The notes under the pieces: generated by a model | Told to the model about the DNA's origin: nothing | Seen by the model: the letters and a program-made list of their open reading frames with translations, nothing else | Database searches by the model: none | NCBI RefSeq assembly: GCF_007095465.1 | Contig: NZ_SDGL01000003.1 | Location: forward strand, 1 to 64,000 | Length of the DNA: 64,000 nucleotides | DNA from: Lactobacillus mulieris | GTDB taxonomy: Bacteria; Bacillota; Bacilli; Lactobacillales; Lactobacillaceae | Reading direction: 5' to 3' | Program-made: the position numbers and the translations under genes | Shown here: positions 20,801 through 35,800 of the stretch, in pieces | Layout of the letters: each line of letters begins with the position of its first letter | Numbering within the stretch: the first letter of the stretch is position 1

Positions 20801-23800
20801 GTGAACTGTTTGAACAGTGTCATCAAATACCTTAGTGCCATCAGCCTTTTGGTAATGGATAGTTCTGACAACATCCTTGTTACCAGCCTTAATGATGGCA
20901 TCCCTGTCACCTTTTTCAGGAATATTGGTTGGCTTGTTAGGGTCAACACTTTCTACATGGTGCTTTACCAGAACTGTGATGTCTTGAACTTCGCTGCCAT
21001 CAGCTGGGAAGGTTACATTAGCTGGGTTAGTTTGACCATCGACTAATTCGTAGCCTGCTGGAACAGTAGCTTGTTTGCTTACATCAACAGTAGTATGAGT
21101 CTTGCCAGATACAGTAATTGGATTACCGACAACCCTGTAGCCATCGTCAACGTCGCGGTAAATGATGTGCATGGTGTGATCATTTGCTTCATAAGATACG
21201 TTGACGTCTTTACCATTTTGAGGAGTCTTATCTTGACCAAGTGTTACTGTAGCATCGCTTACATAAGTGCTTGCATGACCATCAACTAATGAAGTGTAAC
21301 CCTTGATTTGTTCAACACCGCTACCATCAAATGATGGAAGATTCCATTCGCCATAAGTTACATCCTTAGTAGCTTCATCAATAGTTACAGTTCTAGTTGC
21401 AGTAACTGTTTGAGTAACTGTGTTCGAACTGCCATCTGGCTTACTAGTGATGATCTTGCGAGTTACATCTTTTGATAAGGCTTCCTTGATAAGACCTTTA
21501 TCACCATCTGGAATGTCATCACCGCTGTGGTAAGTCTTTTCTTGGTGCTTGAAGTTCAAGTTTACACCATCGTTAGTACCATCTTCGCCAACGAAGCTGT
21601 AACCCTTAGCAGCCAAAGCAAGCTTGATTCGAGCAATGATACCTTCCTTGTTAAGTTCAAATTGGGCTTCATCACTACCATCAGTTTTGTGTCTGATTAC
21701 TGGGTTAATACCAGCAGGAATATCAATTGCGATAACCTTCTTAGGATCAGTTATATCATGAGCGTGGATAGTAAAGTCGGTACCAGTTGCAGTGTAGGTA
21801 ATGTTGTAAGTAGTGTCAGGACTGTCAGCAGTTACCGTTTCAACTGCAATTTCACTAGTTGAAGGAGTGTAGTTAGCAACTGCTGGAGCAGTAAACTTAT
21901 CAAACTTAGCATTGCCACTAGCTAATGTCCATTCACCATAAGTTACTTGACCAGTTACCTTGTCTCGAGTAGCAGTTCTAGTGAAGGTTGCACTATCAGT
22001 CTGAGTATCTTCAGCACCTGCTGGCTTCTTACCTTTTGGGTAAGTGATATTGATAGTTCTAGTTACAGTTCTAGTAGTATCTTCAGTTGCCCAAGCAGGC
22101 TTTTCACCAGTCTTACCGTCATAGTGATCTTCACCATGCTTCAAGTTAACGACGATATCGGCATGACCATCAGCATCAAAGGTGATGTTTTCAGGTAGGT
22201 TTTGACCATCAACTAATTGATAGTTTTCAGGGATACCGTCATTAATGTTAGTAGCAACTGTATCACCAGTCTTACCAGTCAATTCCTTAGTGTTGATAGT
22301 TAAGTCGCCGTACTTGTAGATGACGTGAGTCGTTTGATCAAGTGCAGTGTAGTTAATATCAACAGTTTGGTCTTGAGTTGTTGGTAAAACATTGTAGCTA
22401 TCAACATGAACTGGGTCGTGGCTATAGCCAGCTAGCTCTGGAATGTCGCTATCATTAATAGCATCCCAAGTTTGACTGCCATCTACCTTCCAGTCGCTGT
22501 AGTCCCAACTCTTAATTGCATCATTCCAAGTTGCAGTTCTAGTGAAGTGAACTTCTTGACTTGCAATTGTTTGAGCGGCTTTACCTGGAACATGAGCAAT
22601 GACAGTTCTAGTAATGGTCTTAGCTAATTCTTTAAGAGTACTCTTGTCGCTACCCTTAGGAGTTGTCTTTTGGGTATTGTCGACAACAGTCTTTCTTACG
22701 TAAACCTTAATGGTTTGGTTAGTTTGACCAAGTTCGTGTTCACCTGGAAGAGTAGTATTAGGAACTAATTCGTAACCGTTAGGGATATTAGTCTTAATAT
22801 CACCATCGAAGTTGACCTTGTCACCTACTCTACCATTTGCACCTTGATAAGTTTGACCAATTTGACTACCAGAGTCAGCATCAACGTATTCGTAACTTTG
22901 ACTAGTTTGAACACCAGTGTATTTAATTGTTACATCAGCTGTTTGACCTGCGTTAATTTCATCAGCAGTTGGCGTATGACTTTCAACACTAGCAACACTT
23001 GGAGTGTAACCAGCATATTGAGGAGCAGTTACGCTAGTCAATTCTGGAGTAGTCCAATCAGTGTAGCCAATTACCTTATGACTTACTGCGTCAACCTTAG
23101 CTTGTCTAGTTGCAGTAACCTTTTGAACGATATCATAAGTTTGACCATCTGGTTCAACCACATGAATCGTTCTAGTTACATCCTTAGATACTGCTTCAGA
23201 ACCATCTGGCAAGTCAGTAGTCTTGTCATCAGTTCTATGAGTGAAGTAGATGTTCAAAGTAGTGTCGCCGTTAAAGGCAGTTGGGAAGGTATCAGTACTA
23301 TCGAATTGGTAACCTTCTTTTTCAAGAGCTCTGCTAATAGCGTCTACATAAGTTTGAACGTTCTTAGGGTCAACGCTTGCAGCAGTTTGACCTTCAAGCG
23401 TAGTTGAAACTGAATCTGGAATAGCAATAGTTTCATTGTTGTTACTCTTGTCTTTAGCAACGATAGTGATGTGAGACTTAGCTGCTGCGTAAGTTACTTC
23501 AACATCAATGTCATTGTCATCAGCAGTGACTGTTTCTGAACCATAAGTATGAGTAGAAACAATTGAGTAACCTGCTGGAGCTGCTGGAATCTTGCTTGAT
23601 ACATCGCTAAAGGTTGAGTCATCACTAGTCCAAGGATCGTAAGTAACTTCACCAGTTGCAAGGTCGATCTTAAAGCCGCGCTTGAAGTGAGCGGTTTGTT
23701 GATCAACTTGGTGACGCTCACCACCAACTGGAGTTACATAAACAGTTCTAGTTACGGTCTTGGTCATACCTTGCTTAATAGTACCAAGGTCAACGCCCTT

Positions 23801-26800
23801 AGGCATGTCACCACTGTGGCTATCAATATCGTCACCAGGGTTGAAGTGTTCAGTTGCGTGATCAACTTTAACAGTTACTTCGTTAGGTTCACCAGGCTTA
23901 AAGGTTAGGCTTGGTAAAGTTTGATCCTTGACTAAAGTGTAGCCCTTAGGAAGCTCAACATTTCCTTCAGTTACTTGGTAAGTACCATCAGTTGTGCCAT
24001 TTACGTTTTGAATACCAACAACAGATACGTTGCCGTTCTTGTCAGTGTACTTGTAAATTACACGGCCGACTAAGTTATCTGGAGCATAAGTGATTGTGAC
24101 ATCATCGTAAGTTCCATTGGCCTTAACGCCAGTTACTAAAGCAGCGCTTGAAGTTGGGTGGTAACCGTGGATGTCTGGAGCGTTAAATGTATCGAATTGG
24201 TCGCTGCCTTGAACTGTCCAGTCACCATAAGTTACATCACCAGTAGCTTCATTCTTAATTGCAGTTCTAGTAAAGTGAACTGTTTGAACAACATCTTCAT
24301 GCTTTTCACCTGTGTAATTTTCTGGGTAAGCAAAGTGAATAGTTCTAGTTACGTCCTTAGTAGTAGCGTCCTTTACCCAACTAGGCTTGTCGCCAGTGTT
24401 ATCGTAAGTGTCATTCTTAGCTTGAACAGTTACAACTACAGTCTTTTCACTACCATCAGTTGGATAATGTACTGTTACAGCTGTGTCGTTAGGATCAGTT
24501 AATTCATAACCAGCTGGGACATTCGTCTTGTAAGTATCAGTTTCACCAGCCTTGCCACTGATTGCTTGGCTACCTACTTCAGTACCATCACTAGTTTGGT
24601 AACTAATCTTACCACTTGCATCGTTAAGCTTGTAAGTTACGATTACTGGTTCGCCATTTTCTGGCTTAGCATCTGCATCTTGGCCAGTGATTGTAATATC
24701 GCTAGCCTTAACATCGCCGTCAACTCTAGTAGCTTCAGCACTATCACCGTACTTAACTTCAGTAGTATAACCTTCGACATCACTTACTGGGTAAGCCTTA
24801 AATTGACCACTAGTCCAGTTACCGTAAGTTACAGTACCAGTTTCTTCATCAACAGTAGCAGTTCTAGTTAAGTGAACGGTTTGAACGATAGTTTGCTTAG
24901 TGCCATCAGGACTAACAATGGTGATTGGACGAGTAACATCAGCTTCAAGAGCACCCTTAACTACGCTAGGCTTAGTAGAATCTGAGCCGTAAGTAGTAGT
25001 TGCATGCTTGAAGTGAAGAGTAATGACATTGCCATCAGTAGTTTGACCGTCGAACTTGTACTTGTTACCAAGAGCACCCTTGATTGCTGCTTCAACACTA
25101 GCCTTATCTTGATCAATTGTAGTTTGGTCAATACCCTTAGCAGTATTAACAGTTAAGTTAATTCCACTTGGAGTAATGTCCTTACCACTTGCATCATCAT
25201 CAACAGCCTGGTATCTAATTGAACTTGCCTTTGGACTGTAAGTAATGTAAGCAGTTTGTTCACCGTAGTTTTCATCAACTGTGATTGAGCTGACTGGGTT
25301 TTGAGTGTAGCCATCAATATCATCGCTAGATACAGCTTCAAAGTTCTTATCTGAACTGGTCCAGTCAGTGTAAGTAAGCTTACCAGTTGCCCGGTTTACA
25401 GTGACATCACGAGTAAATGTAGCTACTTGATCCTTGACAAACTTAGTTTGACCATCTGGAGTCTTGACATAAACGTGACGAGTTACTGTGCGCTTCAAGT
25501 CATAAGTCTTGTCGCTAGTGTCGTCGCTTCCGCCCTTAATTTGGTCAGAATGTTGAGTCAAGTGAATGATAGTGTCGCTTGGAGCTGTACCATCAGTTGG
25601 AACTGTGATTGTAACAGTTGCAGCTTGACCCTTAGCTAAGTCATAGCCAGCAGGAGCAGTTGCAGTATATTCGTGAGTATCGCCTGCGCTAAGACCAGTT
25701 ACGCTATCAACCTTAACTGGAGTTTGGTTATTGTTATCATCAACGTAAATGATGTGAGCAGTTAAGTTCTTGACAGCTGTGTAGTGAATATCTACATCTG
25801 GGTAAGTTTGATCAGCAGTTACTTCAACTTCAGGAGCATTCTTATCTGGAGTGCAACCAGTAACAGTTGGAGCATTGAATTCACTGAACTTGTTGCCACT
25901 TACTGGTACCCATGCTGAGTATGAATCAACCTTTCCAGTTGCTTCATTGTAGTTAGCAGTTCTAGTGAAGACTACCTTTTGAGTAGTTGTTTCAGGAGTA
26001 GTTGCACCAGGCTTGTAAACGTTAATTACACGAGTTACATCCTTGGTTAAATCGCTGTCCTTAACAGCATCAGGCTTCTTAGTATTGTCTAAGGTAATGA
26101 CATCAATCTTAGGTTGAACCTTGATGATGATTGGATCACTAGGCTTGCCAGGAATAGTTACAGTACCTGGGTTTGGAGTGCCAGGAACTACTTCATAACC
26201 TGCTGGAACCTTAGTTTGATCAACCTTAACAACATCACCAGTCTTACCAGTTAAGGTTTGACTACCCTTGTCAGCACCACTTGGATCTTGATACTTGATT
26301 ACTTGGCTGCCGTCTTTAGCGTTGTAGTAAACATCGACTTGATTGCCGTCAACTGGGTTACCTTGACTGTCAACTGCGCTAGCGCTAGCAACACTTTCTG
26401 CTTCAGCAGCTTCTTGACCACTGTATTGAACAGTAGTTGAGTAGCCTTCAAGTTGAGGGATGTCGTATTGGTCAAATTCACCATCAGTTGGAGTCCACTT
26501 GCCGTAAGTTACAGTGCCAGTAACGTTATCAACTGTTACAGTTCTACCAAAGCTAGTAGTTTGCGTAATAGTTGAAGTTTGGCCATCTGGAGTGTGAACA
26601 ATAATCTTACGAGTTACGCTCTTAGATAATTGGCTTGTATCTACACTCTTAGGTAAGTCTTGATCACCACGGTTGTAAGTAGAAGTTGCGTGAGTGAAGT
26701 GAATTACTAAATCTTGACTTGGCTTAGCCGTATCATCAACATCGTCAAACTTAGTTACTACATCAGTATCAACATACTTGTAACCTAATTTTTCAAGTTG

Positions 26801-29800
26801 CTCTTTAGCAGAAGCTACAGCAGCTTTAATCTTAGCAGCATCAACAGCTCCATTAGCCTTACCAGTGATATTAGCAATTGCTTGACTAATCTTAGAAGTA
26901 ATGTCGCTGTTATCAGTATCATCAACTGCCTTGATACCTAATTGAGCATCATTTGCTAAGTAGTGGATAGTTAAGTTTACATTATCAGTATTAGCATCAA
27001 CAGTTGCTGCATCGATTCCTTGGTCAGTGTGGTAACCATTAATCTTGGTTAATTCAACACTAGCCCATGAGCCACTAGTTGCAGTATCTCCCTTGACATG
27101 CCAGTTACCAAAGCTGTAGCGATCAGCACCTGACTTAGTGAGATCAACAGTGACATCACGTTCAAAGGTTACGCTTTGATCAATTGGAGTAGCTAGCTTG
27201 TCACCAGTGTAACCTTCTGGGTAAATGATTTCGATGTGACGAGTTACGGTCTTGGTCATTTGAGCCTTGATTGACTCTGGGACATCACTTGGAACGTTAC
27301 TTGGGTTATAAGTTTGTGGATCATCATCAACGTAAACAGTAATATCTAAGTTTTGTGCTTTTAATTTAATGTTTGGTGGTAATTGTTGTCCATCAGTTAG
27401 CTTATAACCAGCTGGTGCAGTGTAAGTCAAATCAACAGTTTGATCAACCTTACCAGCAACAGGAACTGTAGCAACTACCTGGTTATTATCATTTCTGCGG
27501 TAAACGATATTGACAGTTGCAGGATTTGCTTCATAAGTTACATTAACATCAACATTTTGGTTAGGAAGTGGAGTTTCTTCAGCAACCACATTGCCCTTCA
27601 CACCATCAATGTATGCAGTATAACCATCGGTTGATCTACCAACATTTACTGCACCCCAGCTAGCTTGACTACTATCTTGAGCTTGCCAATCACTATAACC
27701 AGTAACTTTATTAGTTACCAAGTCAATATATTCATCACGAGTGAAGGTAACTGTTTGAGTTTGTGGAGTATCTTGTCCTTGGATATGGATAGTTCTAGTT
27801 GAGGTGGTAGTAACTTGCTGAGTTGCATGCTTATGTCTTACATAAATCTTAATTGCCTTTGGAACACCATCTGGTCCCATAGTGAAGTCTACAGGGTAAC
27901 TCTCACCAGTGATGTATTCATAGTTAGCACCATCTTTAACGTTATCATTTAAGAAGTTTCGGTCGTAAGTATTGCTATATCTTACACCAGCGGTTACTTC
28001 AGTCTTAGCAACTGGTTGAGTAACTTGTTTGCCATCAACAGTGACAGTTTCAGTCTTACCAATTGCAACAGATGGGGTAGCTGAATCTACATCATAGATG
28101 TAAACAGGAACAGTCTTAATAGCAGCCTTATATCTTACAGTTAAGCTAATCTTAGTTGGGTTAGGACTATCAATTAATGAAGAATCAATGTTCATAGATG
28201 GAATTGCAGTCCATGGAGCTTGACCATCAGTACCATCATGGCCATCAATCTTATCGAAAACATAACCTGTTGGTGCAGTTGGAATTGCTTCAAATGGCAT
28301 AGACAAAGTCGTGGAGGTTGTACCATCTGGGTTAACAAGTTGCCAAGGAGTATAAATTACTTTCTTAGTAGCTAAATCAATTGTTGCAGTTCTCTTTAAG
28401 ATGTAACTTTCATTAGTTGAGTAGTCAAGACCAGCTATATTACCTTCACCAAACTTGTAGCTAATTGTCCGGTAAATGACCTTATTCAATGGATCAACAG
28501 TAATGCCCTTAGGAGCTGACCCTTGATCAGTCAAAGTCAATTTAGTGTGCTTGAAGTGAAGTACGTATTCATTTGGATTTGAAGTATCAGTTTCTGGTAC
28601 AAATGTGTAACCAAGCCCTTGAACTTTGTTGATAATAGCTTGTTCAATTGTTTGAACTTGAGATGAATCAACTGCTTGACCTGCTTGATGTGAAATCGAA
28701 GTAATAATTCCACTTGGAGTAATATCCTTACCACTTGCATCATCATCAACGGCCTTGAAGTTCAAACTAGTAGTGTTTGCAACATAAGTTACATGAACAT
28801 CGTAGCTCTTTGAATCACTAGTTACAGTTTTCTTTTGAAGTCCACCTTCGCCTTGTTCAGCAGGGTTAGAACTTGTAGAAGTTACCACACGGTTGTAAGT
28901 TACACCGTTGTAGTCAACTGTTGCTGGAGCTTGAGCGTAACCAACTAAGTTCCAAGTACCAGTAGTCCAAGCACCTGTACTCTTAATTGCACCAGTTACA
29001 GCATCAAAAGTAATCGTCCGAGTCAAAGTTACCGGTTGAGTGATTACTTGATCAGCTTGACCAGGCTTAGAAATAGTGATGGTTCTAGTGATGGTCATTG
29101 AAGTTGCTTGCTTATAAGCATCATCACTTAATGGCCAATCGCCTTGACTAGAACTTGTCTTATGCTTTACGTAAATTACTGTATCAGCTGTTGGAGTTCC
29201 ATCACTAGTAAATTGAACTGAACTTGGCCACTTAGCAGTTCTTGCAGTATCAAGTTCATAGCCCTTAGGAGCTACTGGACTAATTTCAGTTGTACCACCA
29301 GTTACACCAGTTACAGTATCAACACTAATTACTGCATCGTGATTGTCAGAATCTTTGATAATTACCCGCGCAGTTTGAGCATTTGGAGTGTAATTAATAG
29401 TTTCAGTAACGTCTTGAGTAGTATCTGGGTCAACAGTTACTTGATCTAAGTGATCAGCAGTACCAGTGTAGCCAGCAACTTGTGGTGCGTTGAAGAAGGC
29501 CCACTTATTGCCGTCAGTAGCAGTCCAACTACTAAAGTCGTACTTGTTTTCACTAGCATTCCAAGTTGCTGTTCTAGTGAAGGTTACACTTTGAACAACA
29601 TCATCATGTGTAATACCAGTAAACTTAATTGTTCTAGTAATTGTCTTAGATAATGCATCAGTTAAGTCACTTGGCTTGTTAGCATCAGTGTAGCTAATTT
29701 GTCTTACGTAAACCTTAACTGGAGTGTTGTCACTAGAAATAGTTACTGAAGTTGGGATTGATGAATCATTTGCTAATTCATAACCCTTAGGTAATGAACC

Positions 29801-32800
29801 AGTGTATGAAACGCTTTGACCAACACTGCCAGTTACATTGTCAGCCTTAACTACTTTACCAGTTGCAATATCTACATATTGAATAGCTTGAGTAGTATCT
29901 TCATTACCCTTGTAAGTTACATAGACATCGCTACCATTTTGAGGAATATCGTTCAAAACAGTTACATCAGCACTTGCAACCTTGTCAGCTTGAGTTTGAT
30001 CAGCTTGGCTTGGACCTGCGTATGACTTGTAACCAGCAACTTGAGGAATATCATATTCATCAAATTTAGCTGCTGACCAGTCACTGTAGGTTACCTTGCC
30101 TGTTGCTAAGTCTTTAGAAGCAGTTCTTGAAACAGTTGCATGTTGAACATAATCATGACTTGCACCAGTAGTGTCGATAACATGAATGGTTCTAGTTACT
30201 GTCTTAACGAAGTCATCGCTAGTACCAGTACCTGGGTTATTTCTGTCAAAGTTTTCGCTCTTGTGCTTGAAGTGAAGTACTAAAGTACCAGTACCACTTT
30301 CACCAAATTGAGTGATTGGATCAGAAGTTACATAGACGTACTTATCAGCTAATCTATCCTTAGCAGCTTGAATTGCTTGGTTAATCTTAGCTGGATCAAT
30401 TGGAGCATCAGTCTTACCAGTAATAGCGTCAATAGCTGGTTGAATTAATGAGGTAATATCAGTTTCTGAATTATCATCATCAACTGCCTTAATCACTACA
30501 CTTTGATCTTCTGGAGTGTAAGTTACGTTAACTACACTGTCGCTTGAAGCAGCAGTAATTGCTTCTTCAGCTAAACTACCATCAACATTAGTCTTGTAGC
30601 CAGTATGAGTTGGTGCAGTTGCTGCAGCAAATTTAACACCATCTGGACCTACAGTTACATCGCTACCTGAGGCAGAACTTACTGAAGCAGTCCAATCACT
30701 GTAAGTTACCTTGCCTGTTGCTGCATTCACAGTAGCAGTTCTAGTGAAGGTTATGCTTTGCTTTTGAGTTGAAATTGAGCCAGTCTTTGGATCAACAATG
30801 TTGATTGTTCTAGTTACAGTCTTAGCTAATTGAAGGTCACTTGGAACATCACTATCACCATCGTGGTAAATGTGGCTACCAGTAATTACCTTGACTTCAA
30901 TGGTTTGGCCTTCCCCATCACCAACAGTGTAAGTTGCTGGAGCTGGGTTATTTGGATCAAGTTCATAGCCACTTGGAACACCACTTTGAGCATCAACTGG
31001 AATAGTTTGACCACTCTTACCAGAAATAGTCTTAGTACCAACTTCTTTACCAGTTGGGTCAACATATTTAACAACTACATCGTGACTGTTTGCAGTGTAA
31101 GTAATGATATCAGTTTCATCATTGTCACTAGCTTTGACAGTCTTACCAGTAATTGTTGCAGGACTTGCAGTGTATCCAGCCTTAGCAGGTGCTGTAAAGT
31201 CTGCCCAAGTAGTGTCACCACTAGCAGTCCAGTCACTATAACTTACGCTGCCATCAACACTATCAACAGTAGCAGTTCTAGTAAAGGTTACAGTATCAGT
31301 CTTAGCTACTGAAACTGCGCCACTTACAGGGTCAACTACCTTGATAGTTCTAGTAATAGTCTTGGTTAAGTTATATGAACCTGGGTTGTCACTAGTGTAA
31401 GTAGTAGTGCCATGGTCAACAGTGACATAAAGATCACTTGGATCTGCACTCATTTTGACATTAGCTGGGATGTTTTGACCAGCAACTAACTTGTAGTTAC
31501 CTAAATTCCACTTAGATTGATCAATTGTGACACTTTCACCAGTCTTGCCTGAGTAAGTTACAGGACTAAGAACTTCATTACCAGTCTTAGCATCAATGAA
31601 GTGAACCTTGAAGCTGTGATCATTAGCAGTGTAAGTGATATTTACATCGTGAGAGTTACCTTGGTTAAGCTCATCAGCAGTTACTTGACGACCAAGAACT
31701 GCGGTTTGATCATCGTTGCCATCAACATCAATTTGTGACTTGTAGCCATCATATTGTGGAGCACCATATTGATCAAAGCTTGGTAATGTCCAGTCACCTG
31801 GAGTAACCTTTCCAGTTACTAAGTCGCGAGTCAAGGTTCTAGTTGCGGTAACTGTTTGCTTGTAGTCGTAAGTCTTGCCATCAGGAGTTGTTACATGAAT
31901 AGTTCTAGTAATTTCCTTGGTAGTTGCTTCATCAGTATCAGTTGCAGTTACTGGACTAGTCTTGTGAGTGAAGTGAACAATTACAGTACCATCTTCATCA
32001 GTCGTGGTGTTAATAAAGTTGTACTTGTCACCAACTGCTGCCTTAATACCATTAACTACATTATCAATTTCAGTTTGGGTAACTGTAGTATCACCAGCGT
32101 GGCTGATTGAAGTTTGCAAAGTGCTTGGTAAATTGATGTCTTTACCAGTAGTGTCGTCATGAGCCTTAAAGTTCATGCTTGCAGTCTTAGTAGTGTAAGT
32201 AAGAGTTACTGTAGTATTTTGACTGTTTTCATCAACTGTTAATGCTGGAACTTCACCTGGAGTTACTAATCCTTCACGATCAGCTGGCTTGTAGTTTTCA
32301 AGAGTTGCAGTATTCCAATCACCAAAGATTACAGTCTTAGTTGCTTGATTGTATTGAGCAGTCCGCTTAATAGTTACAGTTTGATCAAAGTCTGTATCCT
32401 TAGTGCCCTTGTAACTAGCTGGGTATTCAAAGTGAATGTGACGAGTAATGGTCTTTTCTAAGTCGTCCTTAGTTAATGGAGTACCATCACTCTTCTTAGC
32501 ACCATCTGGAATATGATCTGGATCAATGTCGTCAACCTTTTGGCTAACCTTGATAATTACATCAGCGTGGTCAGTTGCACCAAAGTCCATATTTTCAGGA
32601 ACAGACTTAACTTCTGAATCAGCAGCAATTTCATATCCTTCTGGAACTGATGCATTAGTTGCAACGCCAGTTTGACCAGCCTTAGCATCAACAATCTTGT
32701 CTGAAACTAAAGCACCGGTCTTGTCATCAACAAACTTAATGTGACCAATTACACGGTCAGGCTTGTAAGTTACAGTGATATCAACGTCATGAGCAGTTTC

Positions 32801-35800
32801 TGGAGTTAATGCTACTGCAGGAATAGTTGCTACAGTTGCCTTAAAGCCAGCCTTTTCAGGACTAGTTACATCATCCCAATTACCTGATTGAGTCCAGTCA
32901 CTGTAGCTAATTACCTTGCCGTTCTTGTCTAAGTTAGCAGTCCGGCTGAAGGTTACAGATTGAACACTGTCATCAGCCACCTTGTTGCCATTTTCATCAA
33001 CAAAGTGAATCGTTCTTGTGACAGTCTTTTCTAAGTCGTCCTTAGTTAATGGAGTTCCGTCACTCTTAGTTGCACCTTCTGGAATCTTAGTTGGGGTAGC
33101 ATCTTGCGTGTTGCTGGTGTATGTAATGTGAACATCAGCTGCGTGCCCTGCTGCAATTTCAGCACTAGTTACTGCACGACCAGCAACATTACCACTTTCA
33201 TCACTATCAACATCAACATGAGCAGTGTAGTCCTTATATTGAGGAACACTGTATTCGTCAAAGCTTGCGCTTGACCAAGCTGAGAAGCCAGTAACTTTTT
33301 TAGTGTTCATGTCAATTGTTGCAGTTCTGGTTACAACAACAGTTTGAGTGAAATGAGTAGTGTTACCTTGAGGATCAGTAGCGTAGATAGTTCTAGTTAC
33401 GGTCTTAGTAAGGTCATCGTGGCTTAAGTTAGAGCCATCATCCTTCTTAATATCTGAAGGAACTGGATCGTTAGGGCCAATTGTGTCACTAATGCGCTTG
33501 AAGTTCATGTCAAGGTATTGCATTACGCTACTATCAGTATCGTAATCAATTGGCATATCTTCACCAACGTATTGGTAACCTTGCTTAGCTAATTCATCCT
33601 TAATCTTGCTAATAGCAGTCCGTAAATCAGCTGAATAAATTGGTGCACCACTCTTGCCGTGGAATACACTAGTTACACCTGCTGGAATTGCAATATCAAC
33701 AGACTTAGAAGAATCAGTTACATCGTGCAAACGAATAGTTAAGTCTTGATCACCTGCTATGTAGTTAACTACTACGAAGCTGTCTCTATCTTCAGCTGTG
33801 ACATCTTTAGCAGCAACACTTGCATCATCTGCAGCTACAGTTGACTTGTAACCAGCTACAGTTGGAATGCTAATTGCATCAAAGTGACTGTCTTCTGAAG
33901 TCCAAGCAGTGTAAGTAATGGCACCAGTTGCCTTGTTCAAAATAGCTTGACGATTGAAGTGGGCAACTTGAGTGTAAGTCTTACTATCCTTACCTGGTTC
34001 ATTGATAATCACAGTTCTAGTTACAGTTCTATGTAAGTCACTATCAAGAACGCCTTGCTTTTTAGCATCTTCATCAGTCAAAGTTTGAGTTTCTTGGTGA
34101 ACGTAAACAATGGTTGGATCAGTTGCTTGATCACCTGCTGCAATATCAATTTCAGTAGGAACATTTTGACCATCATCTAAGACGTAGCCAGTAGGTACTG
34201 AAGTAGAAATGTTAGTTACCTTTTGACCAGGAATACCAGTTACTACATCAGTCTTAATAACTTGTTGAGTCTTGCTATCAACGTAACGAATTTCAGCAGA
34301 CTTTTGGCTAGCCTTGTAAGTTACGTTAACAGTTTCATTAACCGGGCTAGTTGGAGTTTCACTAGCAACAGTGTCCTTTGGAGCACCATCAACTAAAGTG
34401 GTGTAGCCAGCAACCTTATCTGGAGCATATTCAGCAAATGAAGCATTTTGTGGATCATCAGCTTCCCATGCAGTGTAAGTTACAGTACCTGCAGCACGGT
34501 CGATAATAGCACTTCTGTGCATTGCGACTGTTTGAGTTTCAGTAGTAGTTGTGCCATCAACCTTGTGAACAGTAATAGTTCTAGTTGCATTACCAGTTAA
34601 GCTTTGAGTAATTAACTTCTTAGTAGCTTCATCTGGGGTGTCCTTTGGACCAATCGTATCAGTGTGATGCTTTACGTAAACAGGAACAATAATAGTCTTG
34701 CCATCGCTTGAGAAGGTAATGTTCTTCTTAGCATCGCTTGAATCTACAAAGTCATATCCAGCTGGTGCAGTTAAGTCAAATTCTTTACTTTCACCAGATG
34801 GGCCAGTTACTTCTTGAGTAGTACCAACTTGGTTACCAGAATCAACATCCTTAAAGATGATTTGAGCGTTAGCGTCATTTTGATCTTTTTCGTAATGAAC
34901 GTAAACTGTAGCATCGCTATTTACATTTGTTACTTCTTCAACAAAAGTCTTTTGACTGCCATCACTGTAGTCAGAGTTAGTGCCAACGTATGAAGTGTAG
35001 CCCTTAACTTGACTAATACCGAATTGGTCGTAAGTGTCGTTATTGTCATATACCCAATCAGTGTAGCCAGTTACTTTACCACTAGTCTTGTCAATAATTG
35101 CTTGACGGTGACCAGTTACAGTTTGCTTGTAAGTAGTTACATTGCCATCAACGCCTTTGACATTGATTGTTCTAGTGAAGCTTTGAGTCAAGTCCTTATC
35201 AGTAACTTCTTTACCAGTGGTATCAGTAGTTCCTGAAGGGATGGTTGACTTAGATTCAGTATCCTTAGTAAAGACTAACTTAGTGCCTTCAATAGTTACG
35301 TACTTGTAACCTTGTGCTAAGAACTTACCCTTGATTGCGCTAATTACACTGTCAGTATCCTTCTTAATATCAGCTTCGCTTCTGCCCTTGCTGTTATCAA
35401 CAGTGACATCTAAGTCTGAAACGTCAAGTGGACTATCAGTACCATTTTCACGGTCAACTGCTGAGTAAGTAATGTTAGCAGTGTTTGGGGTGTAGTTAAT
35501 TACTACATCGTAGTTCTTAGTTGGATCATCTGGAGTTACAGTAGCAACACTAGTTTGAGAAGCAGTGTAACCATCAATTGTTGGAACATCTGAGTATGTA
35601 TCAAATGAACCATTTGCTGACCAGTTCCCAAATGTTACTTCACCAGTAGCACGGTTGATAGAAACAGTTCTAGTCATGTGAACTGGTCCTTGTTTGATAG
35701 TCTTTGCATCTTGGCCTGGAATATTAATGGTGATAGTTCTAGTTACATCAGCAGCTAAATCACTATTAGTAATTGGAGTGCCGTCAGACTTCTTAGTGCC

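Noticed and set aside
22844..23407. Plus-strand open frame of 187 codons inside the adhesin gene, with many others like it
   Set aside because: These are antisense shadows of the Thr/Val/Asp-rich repeats. They have no ribosome sites, and the same shadow recurs at the same phase of other modules.
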